Shown here one piece after another: positions 45,598-54,919 of a DNA stretch of 64,000 nucleotides (position 1 is the stretch's first letter; each line of letters opens with the position of its first letter). The notes beneath the pieces were generated by a model. That model was not told the origin of the DNA. It was given only the letters and a program-made list of their open reading frames with translations, and made no database searches. Where the stretch lies: contig NZ_JAHHZF010000008.1 in assembly GCF_018729455.1 (NCBI RefSeq), positions 124,001 through 188,000 of the forward strand, written 5' to 3'. This DNA comes from Prosthecodimorpha staleyi (lineage in GTDB: Bacteria; Pseudomonadota; Alphaproteobacteria; Rhizobiales; Ancalomicrobiaceae). The position numbers were made by a program, and so were the translations under genes.

Positions 45598-45999
45598 TCA
45601 GATCAGATCGACGAGATGCGGGATCAGCGGTTCATCGGCCGGCGGCATGGGATAGTCCCGGAGATCGCGAGGCCGAACCCATTTCAGGGCCTGTCCCTCG
45701 CGCGCCACGACCATGCCGGTCCAGCGCCGACAGACCCATAGTGGCATCAGCAAGTGAAAATTGGGATAAACATGGCTGGCAAAGGTCAGGGGGGCGAGAC
45801 ACTCGCTCTTAACCGTGATGCCCAGTTCCTCGTCGAGTTCGCGGATCAGCGCCGCCTCGGGGCTTTCCCCCGGCTCGACCTTGCCGCCGGGGAATTCCCA
45901 CAATCCTTCCATGGACTTGCCGGGCGGCCGCTGAGCCAGGAGGATCCGGCCGTCGGGATCGATCAAGGCCACCGCTGCCACGAGCACGAGCTTCGTCAT
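45598..45999 (-). CDS. mutT: MutT-type Nudix hydrolase
   Basis: 133 residues. The Nudix box GGKVEPGESPEAALIRELDEELGI is at about residues 37-60 with all catalytic glutamates. LLAQRPPGKSMEGLWEFPGGK and the terminal WVRPRDLRDYPMPPADEPLI fit the 8-oxo-dGTP diphosphatase (MutT) group. It removes oxidised nucleotides. It lies downstream of argJ, a conserved order in Rhizobiales. Confidence 0.93.
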   Translation of the reverse strand: MTKLVLVAAVALIDPDGRILLAQRPPGKSMEGLWEFPGGKVEPGESPEAALIRELDEELGITVKSECLAPLTFASHVYPNFHLLMPLWVCRRWTGMVVAREGQALKWVRPRDLRDYPMPPADEPLIPHLVDLI

Positions 46000-46067
46000 G
46001 ATTCAGCGCATCCTTTACGCGCAAGGTTGCTTAACGGGATGGATACGCTGTTTCGAAACAATTCGTA

Positions 46068-47300
46068 TCAACTGCGATAGTCGCCGTTGATGGCGACATA
46101 CTCCTTGGTCAGGTCGCAGGTGTAGGTCGTGTCGCGTCCCTCGCCGAGGCCGAGCGCGATGCGGATGCGGATATGGTCGCCCTGCATGTGGGCGCTGGCG
46201 GCGGCCTCCGAATAGTCCGGGTCGCGCGCGCCGTCGACGGCGACACGGGTTTCGCCGAACCAGATCGCGAGCCGGTCGCGGTCGGCCGGCTCGCCGGCCT
46301 TGCCGACCGCCATGACGATGCGGCCCCAATTGGCGTCCTCGCCGGCGACCGCGGTCTTGACCAGCGGCGAATTGGCAACCGACATGGCGATGCGCCGCGC
46401 CGAGGCCTTGGAGACGGCGCCTTCCACCGTCACTTCGACGAACTTGCGCGCGCCCTCGCCGTCGCGGGCGACCTGCCGGGCGAGATCGAGCGTGACCGCG
46501 TCGAGCGCGGCACGGAATGCGCCGAGACGCGGGTCGGCCGGATCGTCGATGCGCGGGGCGCCGGACTTGCCCGTCGCGAACAGGAGCAGCGTGTCGGAAG
46601 TCGAGGTGTCGCCGTCGACCGTGACCGCATTGAAGCTGTCGACCACGGCGGCCGACAGCAGGTCCTGCAGGACCGGCGCGGCGATGGCCGCATCGGTGAA
46701 GACGAAGGACAGCATGGTGGCCATGTCGGGGGCGATCATGCCGGCGCCCTTGGCGATGCCGCAGAGGACCACGTCGGTATCGCCGATCTGCGCCCGCGCG
46801 GTCGCCACCTTCGGGAAGGTGTCGGTGGTCATGATCGCCTTGGCGGCCTCGATCCAGGGACCGTCGGCGAGACGGGCGGCGGCATCGGGCAGCACGGCCA
46901 GGATCTTGCCCGCGTCGAGCGGCTCGCCGATCACGCCCGTGGAGGCGAGGAAGATCTCTGCCGGATCGCAGCCGACGAAGGCCCCGGCGCCGGCGGCGGT
47001 CGCCTCGACGGTGGCGACGCCCTTGGCGCCCGTGAAGGCATTGGCGTTGCCGGAATTGACCAGCACGGCGCGCGCACGGCCCTGCGCGAGGCTGCGCCGG
47101 CACCAGTCGACCGGGGCGGAGGGGCATTTCGAGGTGGTGAAGACGCCCGCCACCTCGGTGCCCTCGTCGAGCGCGACCAGCAGCACGTCGGTGCGCCCCT
47201 TGTACTTGATGCCCGCCGCGGCGGTCGCAAAACGAACCCCCGGCACGGCGGGCATCTCCGGCACGGTCTTCGGGGCGAGCGGCGAAACGGCATGGGCCAT
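46068..47300 (-). CDS. argJ: Bifunctional glutamate N-acetyltransferase / N-acetylornithine acetyltransferase
   Basis: 410 residues. ArgJ is made as a precursor that cleaves itself between Ala and Thr in the conserved [20 protein letters not shown]-type segment, here [10 protein letters not shown] near residue 190-200, exposing the nucleophile Thr. The N-terminal start [23 protein letters not shown] and the end [28 protein letters not shown] are typical. It recycles the acetyl group in arginine synthesis. Terminal [10 protein letters not shown] is the normal end. Confidence 0.96.
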   Translation of the reverse strand: MAHAVSPLAPKTVPEMPAVPGVRFATAAAGIKYKGRTDVLLVALDEGTEVAGVFTTSKCPSAPVDWCRRSLAQGRARAVLVNSGNANAFTGAKGVATVEATAAGAGAFVGCDPAEIFLASTGVIGEPLDAGKILAVLPDAAARLADGPWIEAAKAIMTTDTFPKVATARAQIGDTDVVLCGIAKGAGMIAPDMATMLSFVFTDAAIAAPVLQDLLSAAVVDSFNAVTVDGDTSTSDTLLLFATGKSGAPRIDDPADPRLGAFRAALDAVTLDLARQVARDGEGARKFVEVTVEGAVSKASARRIAMSVANSPLVKTAVAGEDANWGRIVMAVGKAGEPADRDRLAIWFGETRVAVDGARDPDYSEAAASAHMQGDHIRIRIALGLGEGRDTTYTCDLTKEYVAINGDYRS

Positions 47301-47492
47301 GGCAGGATCCTCGATGGTCGGCGCCCCGGTTTAGCGGCCGATCGGGGCGGGCTCAAGCGACAGTTCCGTGGCGCCCGGGATGACGGCCGTCTGCCGCCGG
47401 CGGCGGATCGTGATCACAAGCGCGGAACCACTTCCGATCCGCCGGGTTACCTCAAGCGACGCCGCAAGCGGCACCTCACGAGGGAGAGACCC

Positions 47493-47651
47493 ATGACACT
47501 CGGCACCATTCTGATCGTCATCCTGATCCTGATGCTGATCGGCGCCATCCCGAGTTGGCCCCACAGCCGCGGTTGGGGCTACGGGCCATCGGGCGTGCTC
47601 GGCACGGTCCTGATCGTCATTCTGATCCTGGTGCTGATCGGGCGCATATAA
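47493..47651 (+). CDS. DUF3309 small membrane protein
   Basis: 52 residues with two hydrophobic spans of the same type, GTILIVILILMLIGA and GTVLIVILILVLIG, separated by a WPHSRGWGYGPSG turn. That is the DUF3309 layout found in many alphaproteobacteria. AGGGAGAG precedes the ATG by seven bases. Function unknown; it sits alone, divergent from argJ and convergent with the ABC permease. Confidence 0.92.
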   Translation: MTLGTILIVILILMLIGAIPSWPHSRGWGYGPSGVLGTVLIVILILVLIGRI

Positions 47652-47679
47652 GTCCTGCCAGGCGGCCGCTCGGCGGCGC

Positions 47680-49212
47680 TCAGCCTTCGCGCGAGGGGCT
47701 TGCCAGCCAGGCGGCCCCGACCACCGCCAGGGCGAGACCCGCAGGGATCGCGGCGAGCCAGGTGCCCGCCGCCGCCAGGGCCGCACCGCCGGCCCAGGCG
47801 ATCGACGAGAAGGCCTCGGCGAAGGTGGAGAAGCGGGACGCCGTCTGCCGGCGTCGGAACTGGCTGCGCCGCGCGCGCGTCCGGAACAGAAGCTGGATGG
47901 CGATCGCCGACAGGGCGGCGGCGGCAGCGAATGTCGCCATCATCGTCGCCTCGAAGGGCGACGAGACCGCCATGGCGCCCGAGAAGGGCAGGATCACCAC
48001 CGAGATGGCGGCGATCACCGCGCCGGCCTTGGCGCGGGTCGCGGTTGCGGCCGGCACCGGGGCGGTCGCGACCAGGTCGGGCGCGTCTTCGCCCGAGATG
48101 GTCAGCCAGGCGAGACCGCCGGCGAGTTGGCCGGCCGCCATCACCAGCACCGGCACCAGCACCACGAGCGCGCCGGTACGGTCGCCGAAATTGCGCCAGA
48201 GCAGAAAGGCCGGCGGCAGCAGGTAGAGAAGCTGCATCAGCGTCTGCGACAGGAGCCAGGGATCGCGCGCGACCAGCCGCCATTCCTTGCGCCGAAGCGC
48301 GGCGGCGGGCGAAGACGGTCCACGAAAGGCGGTGCCGTGCGCGGATGGCGCGGCAGCATCGGCCGTCCCGGCGGTGGTCAGCGCCAGCGCGCCGAACTGC
48401 CCGGCAAAGGCGAGGATCGCGCCGATCAGGACGAGCGCGCCGAACCCGAGCGTGGCGGCGAGCGGCCCGGCTTCGCCGGCGGCGGCGCGCGCCGGCCAAT
48501 AGAGGAGGCTCGCCTCCGCCGGCATCGCCTGGGTTACGACCGGCGAGGACAGGAAGGAGGTGCGGTCGAGATGGCCGAAGGACAGGATCGAGCCGACCTG
48601 GACGCCGATCACGAAGGCTGCCCCGGTCACGGCGGCAAGCACCTGCGCGGCGAAGCGGGTCCGGCGCGGGCCGATCAGCCGGATCAGGCCGACCGTCAAC
48701 GTCACGGCGAGACCGGTGGCGACCGCGCCGCCGGCGGCCATTACCGGATAGGCGGCGAGCCAACCCGGACGGTCGAAGACGGCCAGCACATTGACGAAAG
48801 GCCCGGCCAGCAGGGCCGTCATGGCGCCGGTCGCCAGGGCCACGGAGCCGATGCGGACGGCGAACAGGCGTCCTGCGGCGGTGGGCGACGACAGGATCAG
48901 GTCGAGATCGCCGCGCGCATAAAAGGCACGGGTGACCGATTCCAGGGCCTGCGACAGCATCAGCGCGAAGGCGGCGGCACCGAGGCCGGTGGCGACGACC
49001 AGCGTGGTCCGGTCGAGGATCAGCGGAAGGCGCCCGCCGGCAACCAGGATCGCGTAGGCGATCAGGTGCAGGAAGGCGGCGAAGCCGGCCAGCGCCGCAT
49101 AGACCAGACGGCGGCGCGTCGGCCGGCCGGCGGTCATCATGCCGACGAAATCGCGCCAGGCGAGGCGCATCTCGTGATGCGCGAACCAGGTCAGGTTGCC
49201 GGGGCGCGTCAC
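47680..49212 (-). CDS. ABC exporter permease (ABC-2 type)
   Basis: 510 residues from a GTG that overlaps the stop of the ATPase gene (GTGA). About twelve hydrophobic spans are present in two halves, each preceded by a short cytoplasmic helix (HHEMRLAWRDFVGMM and ALRRKEWRLVARDPWLLSQTL). That layout is typical of large ABC-2 permeases of unknown substrate. It pairs with the ATP-binding protein upstream. Direction of transport is likely outward, but the cargo cannot be read. Confidence 0.88.
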   Translation of the reverse strand: MTRPGNLTWFAHHEMRLAWRDFVGMMTAGRPTRRRLVYAALAGFAAFLHLIAYAILVAGGRLPLILDRTTLVVATGLGAAAFALMLSQALESVTRAFYARGDLDLILSSPTAAGRLFAVRIGSVALATGAMTALLAGPFVNVLAVFDRPGWLAAYPVMAAGGAVATGLAVTLTVGLIRLIGPRRTRFAAQVLAAVTGAAFVIGVQVGSILSFGHLDRTSFLSSPVVTQAMPAEASLLYWPARAAAGEAGPLAATLGFGALVLIGAILAFAGQFGALALTTAGTADAAAPSAHGTAFRGPSSPAAALRRKEWRLVARDPWLLSQTLMQLLYLLPPAFLLWRNFGDRTGALVVLVPVLVMAAGQLAGGLAWLTISGEDAPDLVATAPVPAATATRAKAGAVIAAISVVILPFSGAMAVSSPFEATMMATFAAAAALSAIAIQLLFRTRARRSQFRRRQTASRFSTFAEAFSSIAWAGGAALAAAGTWLAAIPAGLALAVVGAAWLASPSREG

Positions 49213-49961
49213 GCGGCCAGATCCTGGCCGGCGACCAGATCGAGGAAGATCTCCTCCAGAGTGCCGTGGCGGGCGCCCGAGGCGGCGTGCAACTCGGCGA
49301 GCGTGCCTTCAGCGATCAGCCGGCCGGCAGCGATGACGCCGATACGCTCGGCCATGCGCTCGGCCACTTCGAGGATATGGGTGGTCATGATGATGGTCGC
49401 GCCCGCGCCGACCCGCTCCAGCAAGACGGACTTGACCTGTCGGGCCGAGCCGGCGTCGAGCCCGGTCAGCGGCTCGTCGAGGATGATCAGGCGCGGCTCG
49501 TGAATCAATGCCCCGGCCAGCGCCACCTTCTGGCGCATGCCCTTGGAGAAGCCCTCGCAGCGCTGATGGGCCTGGGCGGCAAGGCCGAGCCAGTCGATCA
49601 GGTCGGCCGCGCGCGCGGCGGCAACCGGGCCGGGCAAGCTCCAAAGCCCGGCGACGAATTCGAGATACTCGACCGGGGTCAGCTTGTCGTAGACCAGCGG
49701 TTCGTCCGAAACCCAGGCGGTGATGCGCTTGGCGCCGATCGGATCGCGGCGGGCGTCGATGCCGAAGATCTCGATCGAGCCGGCATCCGGCGGCAGCAGG
49801 CCCGCCACCATGCGCAGCGAGGTGGTCTTGCCGGCACCGTTGGGGCCGAGCAGGGCGTAGAACTCGCCGGCCCGCACCTCCAGGTCCAGTCCGGCCACGG
49901 CCGGGCGGCCGAAGCTCTTGGCGAGGCCGCGGACGCGGAGGGCAGGCGGGTCGGTCGGCAT
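49209..49961 (-). CDS. ABC transporter ATP-binding protein
   Basis: 250 residues. Walker A is GPNGAGKTT at residues 39-47; the signature appears as GFSKGMRQKVALAGAL near 138-153, a frequent variant of LSGGQ in exporters. Walker B is RLIILDEPLTGLD followed by the switch THILEVAERMAERIGVI. It energises the permease encoded directly downstream with a four-base overlap. A heterologous partner is not needed since ABC-2 systems use two copies of this subunit. Confidence 0.94.
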   Translation of the reverse strand: MPTDPPALRVRGLAKSFGRPAVAGLDLEVRAGEFYALLGPNGAGKTTSLRMVAGLLPPDAGSIEIFGIDARRDPIGAKRITAWVSDEPLVYDKLTPVEYLEFVAGLWSLPGPVAAARAADLIDWLGLAAQAHQRCEGFSKGMRQKVALAGALIHEPRLIILDEPLTGLDAGSARQVKSVLLERVGAGATIIMTTHILEVAERMAERIGVIAAGRLIAEGTLAELHAASGARHGTLEEIFLDLVAGQDLAA

Positions 49962-50176
49962 GGCGTCGCGCTCCGGCGGCCGGGCCGGATCGGCTCGGGT
50001 CGGGCGCGACGCTAGGCCGTTCCGGTTAGGGCGGGGTTACCCGGTAGGGTTGACGAAGCCTTGGCGCCGACGTCGAAACCCGGGGTGACTTGCCGCCCGG
50101 CCGCGGCCGGCGCCGGCCTGCCCGCGCGGGCCGGAGGTCGCCGGTCCGCTGCCGGCGGCTCGACCCCGCCTCTCTT

Positions 50177-50734
50177 TCAGATCCCGGACAGGCGCTCGCG
50201 ATAGATCGGCTCCAGCGTGGCGAAGCGGCGCCAGAAGCCGTCCGGCTCGCGGTCGTCGATGCGCGCGACCAAAAGGTCGAGATGGCTGTGCCAGCCGGCC
50301 GAGACGTTGATCATGGCGCCCGGATCGGCGAGGCGGCTATGCGTCACGGTCAGGCGCACGTTCCCGCCCGTCTCGACCAGATCGAAGCGGACATGGGATG
50401 CGGTCTCGCTGCGGCCCCAGCTATAGGCGAGGCAATGCGGCGGATCGCATTCGGTGACGATGCCTTCGAGCCGCGACTCCTCGCCGAAGCGCTCGAAGCC
50501 GGCCGGCGGCGGCGCGTCGCCGGGCGTCAGGCCGTTGTTGCGGAAGACCAGTTCGATCGCGCCACCCGGCACCAGGTCGAAGGCGCCGGCGGCCAGCCAT
50601 TGGCGGCGCAGGTCCGGTTCGGTCAGGTAGCGCCAGAGGCGCGCGGCCGTTCCCGGCAGGAGGCGTTCGATCACCACCGTGTCGGCCGTCACCCGGCGCC
50701 CGAAGCCGCCGATTTCAGTTTCCATCTTGCCCAT
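50177..50734 (-). CDS. SRPBCC (AHSA1-type) domain protein
   Basis: 185 residues from the ATG at 50734, with GGGAG seven bases upstream; a much longer frame to 50869 belongs to antisense sequence of the regulator. The START/SRPBCC fold is seen in VIERLLPGTAARLWRYLTEPDLRRQWLAAG, PGGAIELVFRN, CLAYSWGRSET and the terminal helix GWHSHLDLLVARIDD. Such proteins bind hydrophobic ligands and are often paired with ArsR-type repressors, as here. Overlaps the regulator by about 20 bases, so it is co-transcribed. Confidence 0.88.
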   Translation of the reverse strand: MGKMETEIGGFGRRVTADTVVIERLLPGTAARLWRYLTEPDLRRQWLAAGAFDLVPGGAIELVFRNNGLTPGDAPPPAGFERFGEESRLEGIVTECDPPHCLAYSWGRSETASHVRFDLVETGGNVRLTVTHSRLADPGAMINVSAGWHSHLDLLVARIDDREPDGFWRRFATLEPIYRERLSGI

Positions 50735-51080
50735 CGGTCTCTCCCTTGGCCGCATCCTCGGCCCGCAGCAGCGCCTCGAGGACATCGAGCCGCTCGGTCC
50801 AGAACTTTTCGAAATGCCGGATCCATTCCTGGCCGGCATGCATCGGGGTCGCATCGAGCCGGCAGACATGCTGCCGGCCGCGGATCTCGCGCCGGATCAA
50901 CCCGGCATCCTCCAGCACGCGGATATGCTTGGAGGCGGCGGCGAGCGACATCGGGTGCGGCGCCGCCAGGTCGCCGACCGACCGCGCGCCGCCGGCCAAT
51001 TGCCGCAACATCGCCCGACGGGTCGGATCGGCGAGGGCGTGGAAGACGGCGTCGAGCGGGGCGGAATGATCATCAACCAT
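50715..51080 (-). CDS. ArsR-family transcriptional regulator
   Basis: 121 residues from the ATG at 51080. The winged helix reads HALADPTRRAMLRQLAGGARSVGDLA, then SLAAASKHIRVLEDAGLIRREIRGRQHV, the typical recognition helix and wing. No cysteine pair for metal is seen, so this is likely the metal-independent subgroup that works with SRPBCC proteins. Its start codon lies inside an operator-like palindrome at 51074-51087 and a second copy is 40 bases further, suggesting autoregulation. Confidence 0.93.
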   Translation of the reverse strand: MVDDHSAPLDAVFHALADPTRRAMLRQLAGGARSVGDLAAPHPMSLAAASKHIRVLEDAGLIRREIRGRQHVCRLDATPMHAGQEWIRHFEKFWTERLDVLEALLRAEDAAKGETDGQDGN

Positions 51081-51127
51081 GTGGTTGAATATGTCGGATC
51101 GCCGACGGACTGTCAACCGAATGGTTT
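51074..51127. promoter_or_regulatory. Two related palindromes, likely operators of the ArsR repressor
   Basis: CAACCATGTGGTTG at 51074-51087 is a perfect inverted repeat that includes the arsR start codon. CAACCGAATGGTTT at 51114-51127 is nearly the same. Both share the ATAT-containing flank just to their right (GAATATG and CATATTG). The 40-base spacing equals about four helical turns, so two dimers would bind on one face. Repression of the arsR/SRPBCC unit, and perhaps of the divergent MFS gene 114 bases away, is likely. Confidence 0.7.
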
Positions 51128-51240
51128 CATATTGGGCGAGGAATGCGCGGCGCCCATGCGAAGGGCGGTCTGGCGATCCCGGGCGTCTCCTGTCAGGGTG
51201 CCGCGCCGCAACATGGCTGGTCGGATGGAGGCGGGTGCGG

Positions 51241-52428
51241 GTGACGGAACGGGTCGAAAACGGTGCGGGATGGGCGCTGGCCGGGCCGGCGGCCTGCTTC
51301 GGCGCGCTCCTGGTGGTGATCGGTTTCGCCCGCTTCGGCTATACCGCCCTGGTCCCGGCGCTGGTCCATGAGGGCTGGACCACGCCGACCGGCGCCGGCT
51401 ACCTCGCCTCGGCCAATTTCTCAGGCTATCTGCTCGGCGCGCTGACGGCGGTGCCGATCGCCCGCTGGGTGCCGGTCGCCGCCATGGTCCGGCTCGCGCT
51501 GGTCGTCACGGCGGCCTCCTTTGCGGCCTCGGCCTTCGATTTCGGCCTGATCTGGCTTGCCGTCTGGCGCTTCCTGCCCGGCTTCACGGGATCGGTCGTG
51601 ATGGTGCTGGCGCCGATGACCATTCTGGCCGCGGTGCCGCCGGCCCGGCGGGCCGGCATGGTCGGGTTGATGTTCACCGGCATCGGGCTCGGCATCGCGC
51701 TTTCGGGCACGCTGGTGCCGATGCTGGCCGGGCTCGGCGTCGCCGCCGCCTGGATGATCCTGGCCGCCGCCTCCGCGGCGGTCGCGGTTGCGACCTGGCG
51801 CATCTGGGGGCAGGTCGCCGGCGCGGTTCCGGTCGCGGCCGCGGCGGCGCCGGCCGAACCGATGCGCCGGCCGGTGGCGGTCGCGCTGCTGTTCGTCGCC
51901 TATGCGCTCGATGCGGCCGGTTTCGTGCCGCACACCGTCTACTGGGTCGACTACGTCGCGCGCGAACTCGGTCTCGGCTACGGCGTCGGCGGCACGCAGT
52001 GGATCCTGTTCGGGATCGGCGCGGCGGTCGGCCCCCTGGCGGTGGCGCGCGTGGCGGGGTGGATCGGCTTCGGTCCGGCCGTGGTCCTGTTCTTCCTCCT
52101 CAAGGCGGCGGCCGTGCTGCTGCCGGTCTTCATGACCGGCCTGCCGGCGCTCGCGGTCTCCTCCATCCTGGTCGGCGCCCTGACCCCCGGCATCGCCTCG
52201 CTGACCGCCGGCTATTCGGCCGAACTGGCCGGCCCGGGCCGCCAGCGCGCGGCCTGGGGGCTGATGACCTCGGGCTTCGCCGGCACCCAGACCGCCGCCG
52301 CCTCGCTGTTCGCAACGCTCCTCGGCCGCACCGGCGACTATCCGCTGATGTACGAGATCGGCGCCGGCCTGCTTTTCGCCGGCGCCGCCCTGGCACTCGC
52401 CACCCTGTTCGGGCGCCGGCCGGCTTGA
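51241..52428 (+). CDS. YbfB/YjiJ family MFS transporter
   Basis: 395 residues from a GTG at 51241 with GGAGG about ten bases upstream; the frame extends to 51079 but that part covers the operators. Twelve membrane spans are seen, with the central [19 protein letters not shown] that marks the YbfB/YjiJ group near residue 26-44, and [20 protein letters not shown]. The substrate is unknown. It is divergent from the ArsR/SRPBCC unit, so it could be the transporter controlled by that repressor (inference). Confidence 0.9.
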   Translation: MTERVENGAGWALAGPAACFGALLVVIGFARFGYTALVPALVHEGWTTPTGAGYLASANFSGYLLGALTAVPIARWVPVAAMVRLALVVTAASFAASAFDFGLIWLAVWRFLPGFTGSVVMVLAPMTILAAVPPARRAGMVGLMFTGIGLGIALSGTLVPMLAGLGVAAAWMILAAASAAVAVATWRIWGQVAGAVPVAAAAAPAEPMRRPVAVALLFVAYALDAAGFVPHTVYWVDYVARELGLGYGVGGTQWILFGIGAAVGPLAVARVAGWIGFGPAVVLFFLLKAAAVLLPVFMTGLPALAVSSILVGALTPGIASLTAGYSAELAGPGRQRAAWGLMTSGFAGTQTAAASLFATLLGRTGDYPLMYEIGAGLLFAGAALALATLFGRRPA

Positions 52429-52543
52429 CCGGCCCAGAGAGAGGTCTTCTCGGCCTGAACGGCCTCTGGACAACACCGCGCCGGCCCGTCACTCCTGCCC
52501 GTCGGCGCCTGTCCGGATCCGGGGGCGCGGAGGACGATGGCGG

Positions 52544-54025
52544 ATGCCGGCGCGCGCATTGATGATCCAAGGCACCGGCTCGGATGTCGGCAAGTCGGTC
52601 CTGGTCGCGGGCCTTGCGCGCGCCTTCACGCTGCGCGGGCTCGCGGTGCTGCCGTTCAAGCCGCAGAACATGTCCAACAATGCCGCCGTCACGGCGGATG
52701 GCGGGGAGATCGGGCGTGCCCAGGCGCTGCAGGCGCGCGCCGCCCGGGTCGCGCCCGCGGTCGACATGAATCCCGTGCTCCTGAAGCCGCAGAGCGAGGT
52801 CGGCGCGCAGGTGGTGGTGCAGGGGCGGGTGATCGGCAACGCCAAGGCGCGCGAGTTCCAGGCCTGGAAGCCGCGCCTGAAGGCGGCCGTCATGGAGAGT
52901 TTCGAGCGCCTGAGGGCCCGCGCCGATCTCGTGCTGGTCGAGGGCGCCGGCAGCGCCGCGGAGGTCAATTTGCGCGCCGGCGACATCGCCAATATGGGCT
53001 TCGCACGCGCCGCCGACGTCCCGGTCGTGCTGGTCGGCGACATCGACCGCGGCGGCGTCATCGCCCAGATCGTCGGCACGCGCGCGGTCATCGATGCCGA
53101 GGATGCCGCCATGGTGGCCGGCTTCGTGGTCAACAAGTTCCGCGGCGATCCGAGCCTGTTCGAGGCCGGCATGAGCCTGATCGCCGAACGCAGCGGATGG
53201 CGCAGCTTCGGGCTGGTGCCCTGGTTCGCCGAGGCCGGCCGCCTGCCGGCCGAGGACGCCATGGCGCTGGCCGGGGCGGATCGCGGTGGGGCGGGCGGCG
53301 GAGCGGCCGCAGCCGGCACGGTGACCATCGCGGTGCCGCTGCTGCCGCATATCGCCAATTTCGACGATCTCGATCCGTTGCGCGGCGAACCCTCGGTCCG
53401 GCTGCGCATGATCCGCGCCGGCGAGGCCCTGCCGGGCGATGCCGATCTCGTTCTGCTGCCCGGCTCCAAGGCGACTATCGCCGATCTGGCCGCCCTGCGC
53501 GCCGCCGGCTGGGATATCGACATCCTGGCCCATGTCCGGCGCGGCGGCCGCGTCCTCGGCATCTGCGGCGGCTACCAGATGCTCGGCCGGTCGATCGCCG
53601 ATCCGGACGGGGTCGAGGGGCCGCCGGCCGCCGTCGCCGGCCTCGGCCTGCTCGATGTCGAGACCGTGTTGGGCGGCGCCAAGACGCTGACGGCGGTGAC
53701 CGGCCGGTTGGCGGCGGGCGGCGCGCCTTTCGCCGGCTACGAGATGCATGTCGGCGTCACCGACGGCCCCGGGCGGGCGCGGCCGCTCGTCGCCTTTGCG
53801 GACGGCCGCGTCGATGGGGCGGTCTCGCCGTCCGGCCTGGTCGCCGGCTGCTACGTGCACGGCCTCTTCGCCGACGACCAGGCCCGGGCCGGCTTCCTGG
53901 CCGGCCTCGGCGCGGCCGCGTCGGGCTATGCCTACGAGCAGGAGGTCGAGGCGGTGCTCGATCGCCTTGCCGGCCATCTGGAGACCCATATGGATCTGGA
54001 CGGCCTCCTCGCCCTGGCGCGATGA
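52544..54025 (+). CDS. cobQ: Cobyric acid synthase
   Basis: 493 residues. The ATP-grasp-free dethiobiotin-synthetase-like domain starts [19 protein letters not shown] (P-loop region at 10-20), with [22 protein letters not shown] and [21 protein letters not shown]. The class I glutamine amidotransferase domain has the nucleophile Cys341 in [10 protein letters not shown] and His439 in YVHGLFADD. It amidates four carboxyls of adenosylcobyrinic acid a,c-diamide. CobS and CobT in the same window act earlier in the same pathway, but cobQ is 40 kb away and not in that operon. Confidence 0.96.
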   Translation: MPARALMIQGTGSDVGKSVLVAGLARAFTLRGLAVLPFKPQNMSNNAAVTADGGEIGRAQALQARAARVAPAVDMNPVLLKPQSEVGAQVVVQGRVIGNAKAREFQAWKPRLKAAVMESFERLRARADLVLVEGAGSAAEVNLRAGDIANMGFARAADVPVVLVGDIDRGGVIAQIVGTRAVIDAEDAAMVAGFVVNKFRGDPSLFEAGMSLIAERSGWRSFGLVPWFAEAGRLPAEDAMALAGADRGGAGGGAAAAGTVTIAVPLLPHIANFDDLDPLRGEPSVRLRMIRAGEALPGDADLVLLPGSKATIADLAALRAAGWDIDILAHVRRGGRVLGICGGYQMLGRSIADPDGVEGPPAAVAGLGLLDVETVLGGAKTLTAVTGRLAAGGAPFAGYEMHVGVTDGPGRARPLVAFADGRVDGAVSPSGLVAGCYVHGLFADDQARAGFLAGLGAAASGYAYEQEVEAVLDRLAGHLETHMDLDGLLALAR

Positions 54026-54057
54026 TCGGGCCGCTTCACCCCTGCCGGAGCCAAGCC

Positions 54058-54594
54058 ATGAACGACATGCGCCACGTCACGCCACCGACCGTCTCCCGCC
54101 GCACGCTGCTCGGCGGTCTCGGCGCCTCGCTTCTGGCCGGCCCGGCTCTCCTGGCCGGGCCGGCCGCAGCCGCCGGCGGCAGCTTCCGGGCCATCCGGGT
54201 CGATACCGGTCCGCTCGCCGCGCTCGGCGTCTCGCGCTATGCGGCGGTGGTGCGCACCGTGATGGAGCCGATCGCCGCCCGAGTCTTCGCCGGCCGGATC
54301 GTGCCCGGCGACCGGCGTCTGCCGACGCTGGTCCTGGTGGTTCAGGAAATCCAGATGGCCTCCTATGGCGGCGGCAGCGGCTTCGGCCGGGACGGCATGG
54401 ATCGGCCGCTCGACTGGATCACCGGCGCCGGCCTGGTCGTCGACGGGGCCGGGCGGACGATCGAGCGCGTGCCGATCACCGCGCAGCGCGACGCCGCCGA
54501 CGGCGGCCCGTGGTACCTGACCGAACAGAGCGAGCGCCGGCGGCTGGAGAACCTCTGCGAGTCGCTCGCCTCCTGGGTCGCGCGGGCGGTGTGA
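54058..54594 (+). CDS. Hypothetical exported protein with twin-arginine-like leader
   Basis: 178 residues from the ATG at 54058, 32 bases after cobQ. The leader reads VSRRTLLGGLGASLLAGPALLAG, so a twin-arginine or Sec signal is possible. The mature part has DTGPLAALGVSRYAAVVRTVMEP and a glycine-rich SYGGGSGFGRDGMDRPLDWITGAG. I recognise no family. It may be co-transcribed with cobQ, but the link is only positional. Confidence 0.75.
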   Translation: MNDMRHVTPPTVSRRTLLGGLGASLLAGPALLAGPAAAAGGSFRAIRVDTGPLAALGVSRYAAVVRTVMEPIAARVFAGRIVPGDRRLPTLVLVVQEIQMASYGGGSGFGRDGMDRPLDWITGAGLVVDGAGRTIERVPITAQRDAADGGPWYLTEQSERRRLENLCESLASWVARAV

Positions 54595-54919
54595 CCGGCA
54601 GGATCGGGCGTGTCGGTTCCGCAACGGTGCTGCCCGCCGCCGGTGTCGTTCCCCAATCCAGGCACCGGTCGAATGCACACTTTCGTGACCATCAACGATG
54701 AGTTCGGTCAGGATTTGGTCATACCTGTGACGACATCTGCCCGCCTCTTTCGCAGGGAGCCGATTGTCTGCGCAAATGTTGAACGCGTGGCTTCTGGCCC
54801 ATGGCCTCCGCCGCGGATTTCTGCTTATAGTCCCGCGACATCGGAAAAGACGGCGATTGGACGGGCCGGATCACGGCCGTGTTACTTCGCGTGATCGGTC
54901 TGCTCGCCAGGAGCAAGGT
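54595..54919. other. Intergenic region before the RND adaptor gene
   Basis: 325 bases with no gene I can support. It contains a TGCTTATAGT string near 54824, a partial extended -10, without a matching -35, and a short CACGGCCGTG palindrome near 54875. These could drive the efflux genes, but nothing is decisive. No regulator gene of the TetR type is adjacent. Confidence 0.5.
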
